A DNA stretch of 64,000 nt from Robiginitomaculum sp. (GTDB taxonomy: Bacteria > Pseudomonadota > Alphaproteobacteria > Caulobacterales > Maricaulaceae), in NCBI GenBank assembly GCA_021776565.1, contig JAJFFQ010000024.1, positions 1 to 64,000 of the forward strand, given 5' to 3'. Positions 42,459 to 52,898 of this stretch are shown here, in pieces. Numbering within the stretch: the first letter of the stretch is position 1; each line of letters begins with the position of its first letter. Made by a program: the position numbers and the translations under genes. A model generated the notes under the pieces. It was not told the DNA's origin, did not search any database, and worked only from the letters and a program-made list of their open reading frames with translations.

Positions 42459-45005
42459 ATGACTATTTACAATCACTCAGAAAGCGAACAAAAATGGCAA
42501 CGCGTTTGGGACGATGCCAATACATTTCGCACCGACCATCACGCGCCTGATCAGAAAAAAGCCTATGTGCTGGAAATGTTTCCGTACCCCTCCGGGCGGA
42601 TACATATGGGCCATGTGCGCAATTATGCCATGGGCGACGTAATTGCCCGCTATCGTCTGGCCAACGGGTTTTCCGTGCTGCACCCTATGGGTTGGGACGC
42701 CTTTGGCATGCCCGCGGAAAACGCGGCAATGGCACATAACGTTCACCCCAAAGCCTGGACCTACAGCAACATTGCAGCCATGCGCGAACAGATGCAACGA
42801 CTTGGCTTTGCGCTTGACTGGAACCGGGAGTTTGCAACCTGTGATCCTGAGTATTACGGCCAACAGCAAAAAATCTTTCTGGCTTTTTGGAAAGCCGGCC
42901 TGGTTTATCGGAAGTCCTCAAAAGTAAACTGGGATCCGGTCGACCAAACCGTTCTTGCCAATGAACAGGTCATAGACGGGCGTGGTTGGCGCTCTGGTGC
43001 TCTGGTTGAGAGTCGCAAGCTCACACAATGGTTTTTCAAAATCACCAATTATACGCAAAGTCTGTTGGATGGTTTGCAATCTCTGGATCGTTGGCCTGAA
43101 AAAGTGAAAACCATGCAAGCCAACTGGATTGGACGGTCAGAGGGTTTACAGTTTCACTTTTCCATAACTGACAAAACACCGTGTGAAGACTACAAAACCA
43201 TTGAGGTTTATACAACGCGCCCGGACACCCTGTTTGGAGCCAGCTTTGTCGCCCTGGCACCAGATCATCCAGTTGCTCAAAGTATGGCCCGGTCAAACCC
43301 GGCCATAAAAGAGTTTGCCGAGAAGTGTGCGCAGCTTGGCACGTCTGAAGAGGCGCTGGAGCGTGCAGACAAGGAGGGTATAGATACAGGATTGCGGGTT
43401 AAGCACCCTTTTAAAAAGGGAGAAACCCTTCCTGTGTGGATCGCCAATTTTGTCCTTATGAATTATGGGACAGGCGCAATTTTTGCGTGTCCGGCTGGCG
43501 ATCAGCGCGACCTTGATTTTGCTCGCAAATACGAACTACCGGTTATACCTGTGGTTTGCCCCAAAAACACAAACCCAGATGATGTGCTGGTTAATGATGT
43601 CGCCTATACCGGTGACGGCACCATGATAAATTCTGGCTTTCTTGATGGGCTTGATGTTGATGCCGCTATTATCAAGGCATCAGAGACAATAGAGGGTTAC
43701 GGTACAGGAAAGCGCACGGTTAATTACCGGCTACGTGATTGGGGTGTTTCCCGTCAACGTTATTGGGGGTGCCCGATCCCTGCGGTGCATTGCCAGAAAT
43801 GTGGTGTTGTGCCGGTTCGTGAAGACGATTTACCAATTATTTTGCCTGATGATGTTCGTTTTGACCAACCCGGCAACCCGCTACTTCGTGCACATGACTG
43901 GAAAAACACAAGCTGCCCGAAATGCGGCGGCTCTGCGGTGCGTGAAACCGACACGCTCGATACTTTTGTAGATTCCTCCTGGTATTATGCCCGGTTTTGC
44001 TCCCCGCACGCACACGAGCCTGTGGATCCAAAAGCATCGAAATATCACCTCCCTGTGGATCAGTATATTGGCGGCGTGGAACACGCTGTTTTACACCTTC
44101 TTTATGCCCGGTTTTTTACCCGGGCCATGAAGGATTGTGGCCTTCTTGAAATAGACGGTAACGAGCCTTTTTCTGGGCTGTTTACTCAAGGAATGGTTAC
44201 CCACCAGACATATAAAAATCAACACAAACAGTGGCTTTCCCCCCAAGATGTTGAGCGCAAGGGTTCTGTCTGGGTTGAAAGAAAAACGGGTGCTCCGGTT
44301 ACGGCTGGCGCCATTGAGAAAATGTCAAAATCAAAATCGAACACCATCGACCCCAAAGACATTGTTGCCCGATACGGCGCCGATGTTGCCCGTTGGTTTG
44401 TCTTATCTGATTCGCCGCCAGATCGCGACGTAGAGTGGACTGATGCCGGTGTAGAAGGTTCTAACAGGTTTATTCAAAGGGTTTGGACAAGCGCCTGTGC
44501 GGCAAATGAGGCGTCTGGATTAACAAAACCCGATGCTAAATTAACCCGTCTTTGCCACAAAACCATCAAAGCGGTCGGCGAAGACATAGAGGGGTTTGGG
44601 TTTAATCGTGCCATTGCGCGGCTTTATGATTTACTAAACGCCATACGTAAGGCAACGGGGCAAAGCAATACCGTGCCAGCCATGCGTTCGTTTGCACAAT
44701 TGCTGGCACCTTTTGCCCCACATCTGGCGGAAAGTTGTTGGGAGGTGCTTGGCGGCAAGGGCTTGGTCGCCACAGCGGGCTGGCCGGTATATGACCCGGC
44801 CCTCACCGAGGATGAAACCATCATGATGCCTGTTCAGATTAACGGTAAACGCAGAGGTGAGTTTTCAGCGCCGCGCGGCCTTGCCAAAGACAAGGTGGAA
44901 AACCTTGCCCTTGCCAACGAGGGTGCCGTTCGGGCATTAATGGGCTTGACTATCCGAAAAATAATTGTTGTTCCTGATCGCATCGTCAACATTGTGGCCA
45001 ATTAA
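42459..45005 (+). CDS. leuS: Leucine-tRNA ligase
   Basis: An 848-residue class I synthetase. The HIGH motif is in [16 protein letters not shown] (~46-61) and KMSKS in [13 protein letters not shown]. The CP1 editing insertion (~225-420, TTRPDTLFG) and zinc-type ribbons ([15 protein letters not shown]) are also present. It ends directly (0 bp) before lptE. Confidence 0.96.
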   Translation: MTIYNHSESEQKWQRVWDDANTFRTDHHAPDQKKAYVLEMFPYPSGRIHMGHVRNYAMGDVIARYRLANGFSVLHPMGWDAFGMPAENAAMAHNVHPKAWTYSNIAAMREQMQRLGFALDWNREFATCDPEYYGQQQKIFLAFWKAGLVYRKSSKVNWDPVDQTVLANEQVIDGRGWRSGALVESRKLTQWFFKITNYTQSLLDGLQSLDRWPEKVKTMQANWIGRSEGLQFHFSITDKTPCEDYKTIEVYTTRPDTLFGASFVALAPDHPVAQSMARSNPAIKEFAEKCAQLGTSEEALERADKEGIDTGLRVKHPFKKGETLPVWIANFVLMNYGTGAIFACPAGDQRDLDFARKYELPVIPVVCPKNTNPDDVLVNDVAYTGDGTMINSGFLDGLDVDAAIIKASETIEGYGTGKRTVNYRLRDWGVSRQRYWGCPIPAVHCQKCGVVPVREDDLPIILPDDVRFDQPGNPLLRAHDWKNTSCPKCGGSAVRETDTLDTFVDSSWYYARFCSPHAHEPVDPKASKYHLPVDQYIGGVEHAVLHLLYARFFTRAMKDCGLLEIDGNEPFSGLFTQGMVTHQTYKNQHKQWLSPQDVERKGSVWVERKTGAPVTAGAIEKMSKSKSNTIDPKDIVARYGADVARWFVLSDSPPDRDVEWTDAGVEGSNRFIQRVWTSACAANEASGLTKPDAKLTRLCHKTIKAVGEDIEGFGFNRAIARLYDLLNAIRKATGQSNTVPAMRSFAQLLAPFAPHLAESCWEVLGGKGLVATAGWPVYDPALTEDETIMMPVQINGKRRGEFSAPRGLAKDKVENLALANEGAVRALMGLTIRKIIVVPDRIVNIVAN

Positions 45006-45506
45006 ATGAAACACCTGAAACCCCTTGTATCCATAACGTTTTTGTTCCTGCTAACAGCTTGTGCAGGGTTTCAGCCGCTTTATGCAGAAAACACAACCGT
45101 GCGCCGTGGATTTGAGACATTAAGCCTGACGCCCATTGACGGTCGGATCGGTTTTCTTTTTTCTCAAGCCATGACAGAGCGGGGGGGAATAAAAACCGGA
45201 ACCTCTGGCCCTTATATTCTGGAGCTTCAGCTAAACAAAAGCCAGACAAACGTTGGTGTCCGCGTTGATGATGTTTCAACACGGGCGCGACTAACCCTTA
45301 GCTCATCGTATCTGGTGCGTGACCGGAATGGAAAAATTGCCCATCAAGGCACTGCTGAAAGTTTTACAGCCTTTGATTTTCCAGATGAGCCTTATGGTGC
45401 GCTCTCTGCAGAGCGGGACGCCGAACAAAGCGCATCCCTTATTCTTGCGGAAAAGGTCTTGACTGATTTAGCCGTGTTTTTTGCCAGCCTTCCAGAAAAC
45501 TCTTGA
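45006..45506 (+). CDS. lptE: LPS-assembly lipoprotein LptE
   Basis: A 166-residue lipoprotein (lipobox LTAC, Cys19) with the family start AGFQPLYAEN. It plugs the LptD barrel in outer-membrane LPS export. The arrangement leuS-lptE-holA is conserved in proteobacteria and supports the call more than the divergent sequence does. It overlaps holA (TTGA). Confidence 0.87.
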   Translation: MKHLKPLVSITFLFLLTACAGFQPLYAENTTVRRGFETLSLTPIDGRIGFLFSQAMTERGGIKTGTSGPYILELQLNKSQTNVGVRVDDVSTRARLTLSSSYLVRDRNGKIAHQGTAESFTAFDFPDEPYGALSAERDAEQSASLILAEKVLTDLAVFFASLPENS

Positions 45507-46549
45507 AGCTCTCTGCTGGCGCAACTACCCGGTTTTTGAAAAACCCCGACCCCAACATCTGTGTTGTTCTTGTTTATGGACCGGACTATGGTTTGATTAA
45601 AGAGCGGTCACAGAGCATAAGCCACACCCATTTGGGTGATGCACCAGGCTCGTTTTCTCAAACCATACTCACTGATACAGACATCAAAACAGACCCCGCA
45701 TGTCTGCAAGATGCCTTTTGTGCCCTACCCCTTGGCGGCGGCCCCAGAGTTGTACGCCTTAAAACCAGCGCGGAGTTGTTCGTCAAGCCGTTGAAGGCTT
45801 TACTGGCCTCCCTTGATGGCAAACAAATCATACCCGCCGCCTTGCTTCTCATTGAGGCTGGTGATTTAGGCCCACGCTCGCCCCTGCGCAAATGCGTTGA
45901 ACAAGACAAAACCCACGCCGTTACCTTGGCCTGTTATGCCCCTGACTTGCGTGATTTGCGCGACCTTGCCACGAAGGCCGCACAAACCCATAACCTTGGT
46001 TTTGCCGATGGGGCTTTGGATTTTCTGATAAGCCATTTGCCACCAGACCGGGCGATTGCGCACTCTGAGGTAGAAAAGCTTGTGCTATACACCTCTCAAG
46101 GTGATGTTGGCATAATAGAGATCCCAGACGTACGGGCAATTGTTGCCGATTCTCTCAATCACAACCTTGATGTTTTTACCTCTGCTGTCGCCGACGGTGC
46201 GGCGCAGCGCACAGACCAACTTTTAGGTCAGGCACTAGAGGCCGGGCAATCACCCATTGCTTTGCTGCGGGCGCTGCAACGATATTTTTTACGGCTTAGT
46301 GAAGCCAAAGCGTCCGTTGCCGGTGGGCGGGATATTAAATCAGCCATGGCGGGTTTGCGGCCCCCTGTGTTTTTTGCTTACCAAAACGCCTTTTCGCGCC
46401 AGCTTTCCTCCTGGAGCCTGCCGACGCTTGAAAGCGTTATAGAACACTGCCTTGCCACAGAACGTGCCATGAAGAAAAGCGGCGCGCATCCAGAAAATTT
46501 AATTGCCAGACTCGTTATTAAAATTAGCACCATGGGTGGTCGAACTTAA
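45503..46549 (+). CDS. holA: DNA polymerase III subunit delta
   Basis: A 348-residue clamp-loader subunit. It has the family N-terminus ending FLKNPDPNICVVLVYGPDYGLIKER, a degenerate AAA+ core and a C-terminal collar domain (GQSPIALLRALQRYFLRL). The start is TTG 45503, overlapping the lptE stop; the N-terminal match to homologues supports it. It is convergent with parB, 14 bp apart. Confidence 0.9.
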   Translation: MKLSAGATTRFLKNPDPNICVVLVYGPDYGLIKERSQSISHTHLGDAPGSFSQTILTDTDIKTDPACLQDAFCALPLGGGPRVVRLKTSAELFVKPLKALLASLDGKQIIPAALLLIEAGDLGPRSPLRKCVEQDKTHAVTLACYAPDLRDLRDLATKAAQTHNLGFADGALDFLISHLPPDRAIAHSEVEKLVLYTSQGDVGIIEIPDVRAIVADSLNHNLDVFTSAVADGAAQRTDQLLGQALEAGQSPIALLRALQRYFLRLSEAKASVAGGRDIKSAMAGLRPPVFFAYQNAFSRQLSSWSLPTLESVIEHCLATERAMKKSGAHPENLIARLVIKISTMGGRT

Positions 46550-46563
46550 ATGTGGCCTGAACA

Positions 46564-47439
46564 CTATTCTTGTGTAAGGCGGCGACACAAATCATCAAGC
46601 TGCTCAAGGGTTCTGTAATTGACCTGTAGTTGACCCGCTCCATTGGCGCGGGTTTTTATGGTTACTGCCAGCCCCAGGCACCGGGTTAAATCGCCCTCTA
46701 ATGACAGTGTGTCCGGGCTTTTCTCTTTTGAGGGTTTGGTTTTTCTTCCTTTGGTTTCCAATGCGGTTTGTTTTGCTAAACTTTCTGTTTGACGAACGTT
46801 CAGGCCTTTTTTTATGATCTGGGCCGCTAAGTCTTCGGGGTCTGTGGCGGTGATTATCGCTCGTCCGTGACCAGCGCTAAGCAAGCCCTCACTAATCTGC
46901 TCTTGAATTGATGCCGGTAAGTTCAAAAGCCGTATCGCATTTGCAATTGCCGCACGGCTTTTGCCGATCACCCGTGCGATATCTTCCTGGGTATTATTGA
47001 ATTGTTCTGATAAAACCAGAAGGCCTCGCGCTTCTTCTATGGGGTCAAGGTCGGTGCGTTGCATGTTTTCTACAAGCGCAATTTCCATAACCTCACGATC
47101 CGACAAGTCGCGCACAATAACCGGGATTTCATGTAGACGGGCGCGTTGTGCAGCCCGCCAACGGCGCTCCCCCGCCACGATTTGGTAGCCATCGCCACCC
47201 GGAATTGGCCGCACAATAATTGGTTGTAGCACCCCCTTTTCTGCTATTGAGCGCGTTAAACCCTCCATCTCTGCCTCGTCAAAATGGCGGCGTGGCTGCT
47301 CAGAGTTACGGCTAATCGTCTCAATGGGAACAACCGCGCCCCCATCAACGTTCGGGGCTGATAACACAGGGGATTCAGTTTCTCCCAAAAGCGCGGATAA
47401 ACCACGCCCCAACCTTTGTCCTTTTGGCGTGTCACTCAT
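46564..47439 (-). CDS. parB: Chromosome-partitioning protein ParB
   Basis: A 291-residue ParB/Spo0J CTPase clamp. The N-terminal RLGRGLSALLGE, the CTP-binding GERRWRAAQRA and ENMQRTDLDPIEEA boxes, a helix-turn-helix (NTQEDIARVIGKSRAAIANAI in two parts) and a C-terminal dimerisation domain are visible. It loads on parS; two exact parS sites lie 1.4 and 3.4 kb upstream. It overlaps parA (ATGA). Confidence 0.95.
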   Translation of the reverse strand: MSDTPKGQRLGRGLSALLGETESPVLSAPNVDGGAVVPIETISRNSEQPRRHFDEAEMEGLTRSIAEKGVLQPIIVRPIPGGDGYQIVAGERRWRAAQRARLHEIPVIVRDLSDREVMEIALVENMQRTDLDPIEEARGLLVLSEQFNNTQEDIARVIGKSRAAIANAIRLLNLPASIQEQISEGLLSAGHGRAIITATDPEDLAAQIIKKGLNVRQTESLAKQTALETKGRKTKPSKEKSPDTLSLEGDLTRCLGLAVTIKTRANGAGQLQVNYRTLEQLDDLCRRLTQE

Positions 47440-48239
47440 AATGCCCTCACCTTGTCTTCACGGCGGATAACCTCGCTTGCCAGGCGCATATAGGCCTTGC
47501 TACCCGCACATTTGTAATCGTAGATCAACGCAGGCTTACCATAGGATGGCGCTTCTGAAACACGCACATTGCGCGGAATCACGGTTTTATAAACCTTATC
47601 ACCAAAGTGTGCGCGTACATCGTCTGAAACCTGTTTTGATAAATTGTTTCGAGGATCATACATGGTAAGAACCAGGCCCTGGATTTCCAGTTGCGGGTTA
47701 AGGTTGCCTCGAACCAGATCCACCGTGCGCAAAAGCTGACTAAGCCCCTCCAATGCAAAAAACTCACATTGTAATGGCACCAAAAGTGCGTCTGCCGCCG
47801 TTAAGGCATTGACAGTCACCACGTTCAATGACGGTGGACAGTCAATCAAAACATACTGGTACTCGCTGTTTTTTCTTAAGGTTTGCAGGGCGTCCTTTAA
47901 TCGGTGTGAGCGCCGGGGCGCGTTGGCAAGCTCCAGCTCTGCCCCGGCCAGATCTGCCTCGGCGGGCGCAATGTGCAGTCCCGGAACAGCTGTATGAACG
48001 ATTGCTTTTTCTATGGACACTTGACGCACCAGCACGTCATAGGTTGTCGTGTGTCTCATAGCGTGGTCTATACCAAGGCCTGTAGAGGCGTTACCTTGCG
48101 GATCAATATCCAAAATCAGGGTTTTTTTACCAATGGCACACAGCGCCGTTGCCAGGTTTATTGTCGTGGTGGTTTTACCAACGCCGCCCTTTTGGTTGGC
48201 AATAGCAATAATCCGCGTGTTTATTGGCGATTCAGACAC
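47436..48239 (-). CDS. parA: Chromosome-partitioning ATPase ParA
   Basis: A 267-residue Walker-type ATPase. The deviant Walker A KGGVGKTT is at 17-24, and Walker A' ILDIDPQGNASTGLG and IDCPPSLNVVTVNAL follow. It drives ParB-parS segregation. GTG start with GGGAAG upstream, overlapping the rsmG stop by 8 bp. Operon mnmG-rsmG-parA-parB. Confidence 0.95.
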   Translation of the reverse strand: MSESPINTRIIAIANQKGGVGKTTTTINLATALCAIGKKTLILDIDPQGNASTGLGIDHAMRHTTTYDVLVRQVSIEKAIVHTAVPGLHIAPAEADLAGAELELANAPRRSHRLKDALQTLRKNSEYQYVLIDCPPSLNVVTVNALTAADALLVPLQCEFFALEGLSQLLRTVDLVRGNLNPQLEIQGLVLTMYDPRNNLSKQVSDDVRAHFGDKVYKTVIPRNVRVSEAPSYGKPALIYDYKCAGSKAYMRLASEVIRREDKVRAL

Positions 48240-48861
48240 GGTCAGCTTCCCATATTTTCAAAATTGTTGCGTTTTTGTCTGTCAGACTTGGTATAGATTG
48301 ATAGCGCAGAGTCCAGCCGCGTTGTGCTTCGTCTATCTCTTTTATTACACCAGCCCCCTTTGAAAACAACCGCAGTGTTTTTGGCCCTGCAAACGGTGCC
48401 GATAGCGTCAACAGTTTGTATAGTGGGGCCAGAGCGCGCGCGGTTATTACGTCATACGGTTTCGGCGGCATTTTTTCCATGCGATCACAAACCACCTCTG
48501 CCTTTGCGCCTGTTTTTTGAATGCACGTGCGTAAAAAGGCTGCCTTTTTTGCATTAGACTCAACCATGACCATGGTTAAGTTTGTGTCCTCCATGCGCAT
48601 CAAGGCTATTGCCAGCCCCGGGAACCCCGCACCAGAACCCAAGTCTATCCAGTTTTTTGCCGTGTTTGGTGCCATTTTGGCCAGCTGGGCGCTATCCAGT
48701 GCGTGGCGTAGCCAAAAGCCCTGCACGGTGTTGGGTGAAACCAGGTTTATCTTCTTGGACCATTTTTGCAACAAGTCGTGCCAAATATCAAACCGGGTCA
48801 GTGTTTCACGTGAAACATCTAGTGTTTTGGCAAACAACTGGCGGTCGTTTTGCGTATTCAT
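48232..48861 (-). CDS. rsmG: 16S rRNA (guanine527-N7)-methyltransferase
   Basis: A 209-residue methyltransferase (GidB). The SAM motif is [16 protein letters not shown], followed by [13 protein letters not shown] and [14 protein letters not shown]. The start overlaps the mnmG stop (ATGA). A consensus parS is embedded in codons for the early segment VSRETL. Confidence 0.94.
   Translation of the reverse strand: MNTQNDRQLFAKTLDVSRETLTRFDIWHDLLQKWSKKINLVSPNTVQGFWLRHALDSAQLAKMAPNTAKNWIDLGSGAGFPGLAIALMRMEDTNLTMVMVESNAKKAAFLRTCIQKTGAKAEVVCDRMEKMPPKPYDVITARALAPLYKLLTLSAPFAGPKTLRLFSKGAGVIKEIDEAQRGWTLRYQSIPSLTDKNATILKIWEADRV
48802..48817. other. parS centromere site (exact 16-bp consensus)
   Basis: TGTTTCACGTGAAACA, identical to the consensus parS bound by ParB, within the rsmG coding sequence. 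It lies about 1.4 kb from parB and 8.3 kb from the predicted origin. Confidence 0.95.
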
Positions 48862-50732
48862 GCGGTTTTTTTGCGCGTCTCGCGCCTCACATAATGTGAA
48901 AGCAATGCCAGTGCGCCGGGAGACACCCCCTCCAGCCGCCCCGCCTGCCCCATGGTCTCTGGCTGTGCCTTAATGAGCTTTTCTCGCGCCTCATTAGATA
49001 GCCCTGTAATGGCGTTATAATTCAGGTCGTCGGGCAGGCGGCGGTGTTCTTCGCGACGAAATCGCTTTACGTCACGTTGCTGGCGCTCAAGATATCCCGA
49101 GTACAGGGCGTCTGTTGAAAGCTGAATTGCTGTTTTTTGGTCTGTCGTGGCAAGCTTTGGCCAGGCTTGTACCACATCTTCCCAGCCCATATCCGGGTAG
49201 GCCAAAATATCAAGCGCGCTGCGCCGCACACCGTCCTGATTGACCCTGATTCCCAGACGAAGCAGTTCTTGCGGTGTTTTATCTCTCTTTTCAGCCAGCG
49301 CACGGGCATTATCCAGCCTGGTGAGCTTTTCTTCAAATACTGTTTTTCGCTCAGCTCCAACACAGCCAAGCGCAAGACCAACAGGGGTTAATCGTTGGTC
49401 TGCATTATCTGCGCGCAGGCTAAGTCGGTATTCTGCGCGCGATGTATACATGCGATACGGCTCACTAACGCCATGACTGGTCAAATCGTCGACCATAACG
49501 CCCAAATATGCCTGGCTGCGGTCTGGCACAAATGGCGATGATCCACTCGCAAATAACGCCGCGTTCAAGCCTGCCAACAAGCCTTGTGCGGCGGCCTCTT
49601 CATAGCCGGTTGTGCCGTTAATTTGTCCCGCCAGATAAAGCCCGGTAACGCTTTTAACCTGTAGGCTGGCGCGCAAGGCTCTTGGGTCAACATAATCATA
49701 TTCTATAGCGTAACCATAACGGTGAACGCGCACATTCTCCAGGCCCGTCATGGTTTTCAGAAATTCATCCTGCACCTTTGCGGGCAATGATGTAGATATT
49801 CCGTTTGGATAAACGTGTGGACTATCAAGACCTTCTGGCTCCAAAAACACTTGATGGCCATCCTTGTCGGCAAAGCGGGTGATTTTTTCCTCTATGGATG
49901 GGCAATAACGCGGGCCTGGCCCGCTAATATTTCCGCTTCCCGCCGCAGAAAGCATCAGGTTTTTCGCAATAATCTTGTGGGTTTTTGTGTTTGTCCAGCT
50001 TATGGCACAGGCAATTTGTGGCACTATGATTTTGCCTGTTAAAAAAGACAGGGGTGTTGGCTCTTCGTCTGCCGTCTGCATTTCAAGTGTCGACCAATTT
50101 ATGCTGTCTTTGAAAAGCCGCGCTGGTGTGCCGGTTTTAAGTCGCCCCATTGGCAAGTTAAGGCTTGCCAGCGTCTGCGCCAGACCTGTGGACGGCGCCT
50201 CACCAAACCGGCCCGCTGGCTCTTGTTCGCCGCCCCTGTGAATAATACCATTAAGAAACGTGCCGGTCGTCAGCACCACAGAAGCACAGGCATGTCGTCT
50301 GCCACTGGCACAAAGCACGGCACAAACCGCCTTGTCTTTAATTTCTATATCTTCCACGCGGTCTTCGCAGGTGTGTAGCCCTTCTTGCTCGGCAATAAGG
50401 TGTGCCATGGCGGCTTTATATAGCTTGCGATCTGATTGAGTGCGCGGCCCCTGTACCGCCGGGCCTTTGCTGCGATTAAGCAGACGAAATTGAATTCCAG
50501 AGGCATCTGCTGCCCTGCCCATCAAACCGTCAAGCGCGTCAATTTCGCGAACCAGATGCCCTTTGCCTATGCCACCGATAGCCGGGTTGCACGACATTTG
50601 TCCAAAATCATCTGCGTTTGGGCTAATCAGCAATACACTTGCACTCAAGCGCGCGGCCGCAGCCGCTGCTTCACAGCCTGCGTGTCCGCCGCCAATGACA
50701 ACAACGTCCCAGGTTTTGCTGGTTTCTAACAT
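48858..50732 (-). CDS. mnmG: tRNA uridine-5-carboxymethylaminomethyl modification enzyme MnmG
   Basis: A 624-residue FAD enzyme (GidA) that with MnmE modifies wobble U34. The dinucleotide motif [13 protein letters not shown] is near the N-terminus. [20 protein letters not shown] and [13 protein letters not shown] follow. The C-terminal helical domain is present. The start ATG 50732 best matches the homologues; ATG 50747 and 50765 are alternatives. Confidence 0.94.
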   Translation of the reverse strand: MLETSKTWDVVVIGGGHAGCEAAAAAARLSASVLLISPNADDFGQMSCNPAIGGIGKGHLVREIDALDGLMGRAADASGIQFRLLNRSKGPAVQGPRTQSDRKLYKAAMAHLIAEQEGLHTCEDRVEDIEIKDKAVCAVLCASGRRHACASVVLTTGTFLNGIIHRGGEQEPAGRFGEAPSTGLAQTLASLNLPMGRLKTGTPARLFKDSINWSTLEMQTADEEPTPLSFLTGKIIVPQIACAISWTNTKTHKIIAKNLMLSAAGSGNISGPGPRYCPSIEEKITRFADKDGHQVFLEPEGLDSPHVYPNGISTSLPAKVQDEFLKTMTGLENVRVHRYGYAIEYDYVDPRALRASLQVKSVTGLYLAGQINGTTGYEEAAAQGLLAGLNAALFASGSSPFVPDRSQAYLGVMVDDLTSHGVSEPYRMYTSRAEYRLSLRADNADQRLTPVGLALGCVGAERKTVFEEKLTRLDNARALAEKRDKTPQELLRLGIRVNQDGVRRSALDILAYPDMGWEDVVQAWPKLATTDQKTAIQLSTDALYSGYLERQQRDVKRFRREEHRRLPDDLNYNAITGLSNEAREKLIKAQPETMGQAGRLEGVSPGALALLSHYVRRETRKKTA

Positions 50733-50811
50733 TTTTCTGCCGCGCATTTCCAAGGCGCGCTCCATAGCCGCATCAGAGGCATATGTCGAATCCGCTATCT
50801 GGTTGCGGCCC

Positions 50812-50835
50812 GCATTGTTTCACGTGAAACAATGC
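50812..50835. other. parS site within a 24-bp perfect palindrome
   Basis: The exact 16-bp parS lies at 50816-50831. The symmetry extends four more bases on each side (GCAT...ATGC). It is intergenic, between mnmG and mnmE, and 6 kb from the predicted origin. Confidence 0.95.
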
Positions 50836-50837
50836 TG

Positions 50838-52196
50838 TTATTTACCAATACAAAATGTACTGAAAATTTTGCCCAGAATTTCTTCTGTCCCTGCTTCGCC
50901 TGTAATTTCTCCCAATGCCGCGCCCGCCTCCCTTAAATGCTCCCCGGCCAATTCCGGGCGCGCGCCAAGCTGTTGCATCGCATGAACCAGCGCAAACGTC
51001 GTGTTTTCTATAGCTTGTTTGTGGCGCATCCTCGTCATGCTGGGGGCCTCCTGGCAACCCAGCATCTCAATGATTCGCTTCTCCAGAGCAGATATCAGCG
51101 CGTCCACGCCCTCACCGCTTGTGGCTGATATGCGGTGCGTTTTCACCAAAATGCCCAAGGCAATATCTGGCACACATTCGTTATCGTTTACTTTGTCTTG
51201 CTTGTTGAAAACAACATAATCCCCATCGTGCAACAGTGCTGTGATATGCTCTAAATCTGCGGCTGGTTGAGTAATATCAACAACCATAATGCGAATGTCT
51301 GCTGCTTCTGCGGCCGTTTTTGCGCGTTTGATGCCCTCTTTTTCTATGTTGTGTGTTATCTCTCTTATTCCGGCCGTATCGGCCAACTCAACCAAAAACC
51401 CACCCATATCAAGGCGTACCCGTACAACATCTCTTGTTGTGCCCGGCTCATCAGAAACAATGGCGGCCTCTTCTCCTGCCAAGCGGTTTAGAAGTGTGGA
51501 CTTTCCTGCGTTAGCCGGGCCGATGAGAACAATGCTTAGTCCATCCCGAATGCGCATCCCCCGTGTGCTGTCATCCAGATGCGCGTCCAAACACGAAACC
51601 AGCGCCGTCATTTTTGGTTTAATCGCCTTCAGGGCATCTGCGAGCACGTCTTCCTCTTCAGGAAAGTCTATGCACGCCTCTATTTGTGCCCGGATCATGC
51701 CCAGGTCTTCCCGCCAACCCCCATACAATGCGCCAAGATCGCCGCGCAGTTGTCGTTGGGCCTGTTCTAGCTGTCCCTGGGTTTGCGCATCAATAATATC
51801 AGCCACAGCCTCCGCCTGAACCAGATCAAGCTTACCGTTCTCAAAAGCGCGTCTGGTAAACTCCCCCGGGCCGGCGGGTGTTGCACCGGCGGCCAAAAGC
51901 GCGCTTGAGGCCGCCTCTGTTACCGCCAGACCCCCATGAAGGTGTAACTCAAATACATCTTCACCGGTATAGCTGGCAGGGCCGGGGAACCACAGCACAA
52001 GCGGGCGATCAAACGGCGCTGTTTCGTTTTTGGAATAAATAGGCGCAAGGCTGGCTCTGCGCGGTAAAAAACCCTCTCGCCCGGTAAGGGTGTGCAAAAT
52101 TTCTTTTGCATTACTGCCACTTACGCGCATTACTGCCAAGCCAGACCGGCCGGGCAGCGTGGCCAGAGCAAAAACGGTTGATTGAAAAAGACTCAC
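50838..52196 (-). CDS. mnmE: tRNA modification GTPase MnmE
   Basis: A 452-residue GTPase (TrmE). An N-terminal tetrahydrofolate-binding domain (GPASYTGEDVFELHLHGG) is followed by a helical domain and the inserted G domain (IGPANAGKSTLLNRLAG; DEPGTTRDVV). The invariant C-terminal FCIGK is present. The start is GTG 52196, overlapping the DUF6489 stop; the longer frame to 52280 lies within that gene. Confidence 0.94.
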   Translation of the reverse strand: MSLFQSTVFALATLPGRSGLAVMRVSGSNAKEILHTLTGREGFLPRRASLAPIYSKNETAPFDRPLVLWFPGPASYTGEDVFELHLHGGLAVTEAASSALLAAGATPAGPGEFTRRAFENGKLDLVQAEAVADIIDAQTQGQLEQAQRQLRGDLGALYGGWREDLGMIRAQIEACIDFPEEEDVLADALKAIKPKMTALVSCLDAHLDDSTRGMRIRDGLSIVLIGPANAGKSTLLNRLAGEEAAIVSDEPGTTRDVVRVRLDMGGFLVELADTAGIREITHNIEKEGIKRAKTAAEAADIRIMVVDITQPAADLEHITALLHDGDYVVFNKQDKVNDNECVPDIALGILVKTHRISATSGEGVDALISALEKRIIEMLGCQEAPSMTRMRHKQAIENTTFALVHAMQQLGARPELAGEHLREAGAALGEITGEAGTEEILGKIFSTFCIGK

Positions 52197-52438
52197 GGCT
52201 TGTCGGCTGTCGCGCCCTTCGTCGCGCCAGACACGAGGTCCATAAACTGTTCGCTCATTTTTCCGCCAACCGACATCCACTGTCCCATCAGAGCGTCAGG
52301 AGAAATGTCTGCAAGGTTTTCCTGCATTCTTTTGGTCATTTCTTCTGTAAGCGCCTCATTAAGCCCCTGAACATCTGGCAGACCAAAAAACGTTCTTGCT
52401 TCTTGCGGTGTGCAGGAAATATCAATTTTAACCTTCAT
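52193..52438 (-). CDS. DUF6489 family small protein
   Basis: An 81-residue protein starting MKVKIDISCTPQEARTFFG, typical of a short alphaproteobacterial family located beside mnmE. It is helical and amphipathic (EEMTKRMQENLADISPDALM). ATG 52438 has AGGAAA upstream. It is coupled to mnmE by a GTGA overlap. Function unknown. The 460-bp gap to rho contains a 24-bp palindrome and a hairpin but no convincing gene. Confidence 0.82.
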   Translation of the reverse strand: MKVKIDISCTPQEARTFFGLPDVQGLNEALTEEMTKRMQENLADISPDALMGQWMSVGGKMSEQFMDLVSGATKGATADKP

Positions 52439-52811
52439 GGCGTTTCCTATCATCGTTGTTCAGCATCTAGCCCCATATCCCGCCCAAATCAAGAACCGTG
52501 CCCCGTTTCTGACCCACTCATAAAGCTCAAGGCCCTGGTGGTATATTCACAGGGTGTCTTGCCCCACCCAACCAACACCCGCACTAGAGGTGTTGTTTTG
52601 CAGCGGGTTTTGGTGTTTTTGATGTAAGCACCGGTATTACCGATATTGCCACGAGCACTACCGCCCTTCGCAATCTTCCCGCATGTAATGATGTTCTTGG
52701 CACATTAAGGTCTTGCCTTAGTGGAACGCTTGCCTGTCTTTCCTCTACTCGCACAGACGCTGATGTGTCGGTTTTTTGCTGCCTGTGTTTTTGTCTCTTG
52801 CTGGTTGTACT

Positions 52812-52835
52812 CTGGCCATACCGCGGTATGGCCAG
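52812..52835. other. 24-bp perfect palindrome downstream of rho
   Basis: The half-site CTGGCCATACCG is followed immediately by its exact complement (CGGTATGGCCAG). No T-run follows on either strand, so it is not a standard terminator. Confidence 0.9.
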
Positions 52836-52856
52836 GCCCACCAAAAGAGAAGCAAC

Positions 52857-52877
52857 GCCCCCTCGCTGGGGCAACCA
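52857..52877 (-). terminator. Possible rho terminator hairpin
   Basis: On the minus strand GCCCC-AGCGAG-GGGGC forms about 25 nt after the rho stop, followed by a moderately T-rich stretch (TTCTCTTTT) after a few bases. Weak evidence. Confidence 0.4.
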
Positions 52878-52898
52878 GCAATTAACCGCTTCGCGAAA

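Noticed and set aside
52584-52874. 96-codon frame downstream of rho with a hydrophobic C-terminus
   Set aside because: Composition looks random (many Arg/Gln/Ser), no ribosome site, and the palindrome and hairpin run through it.
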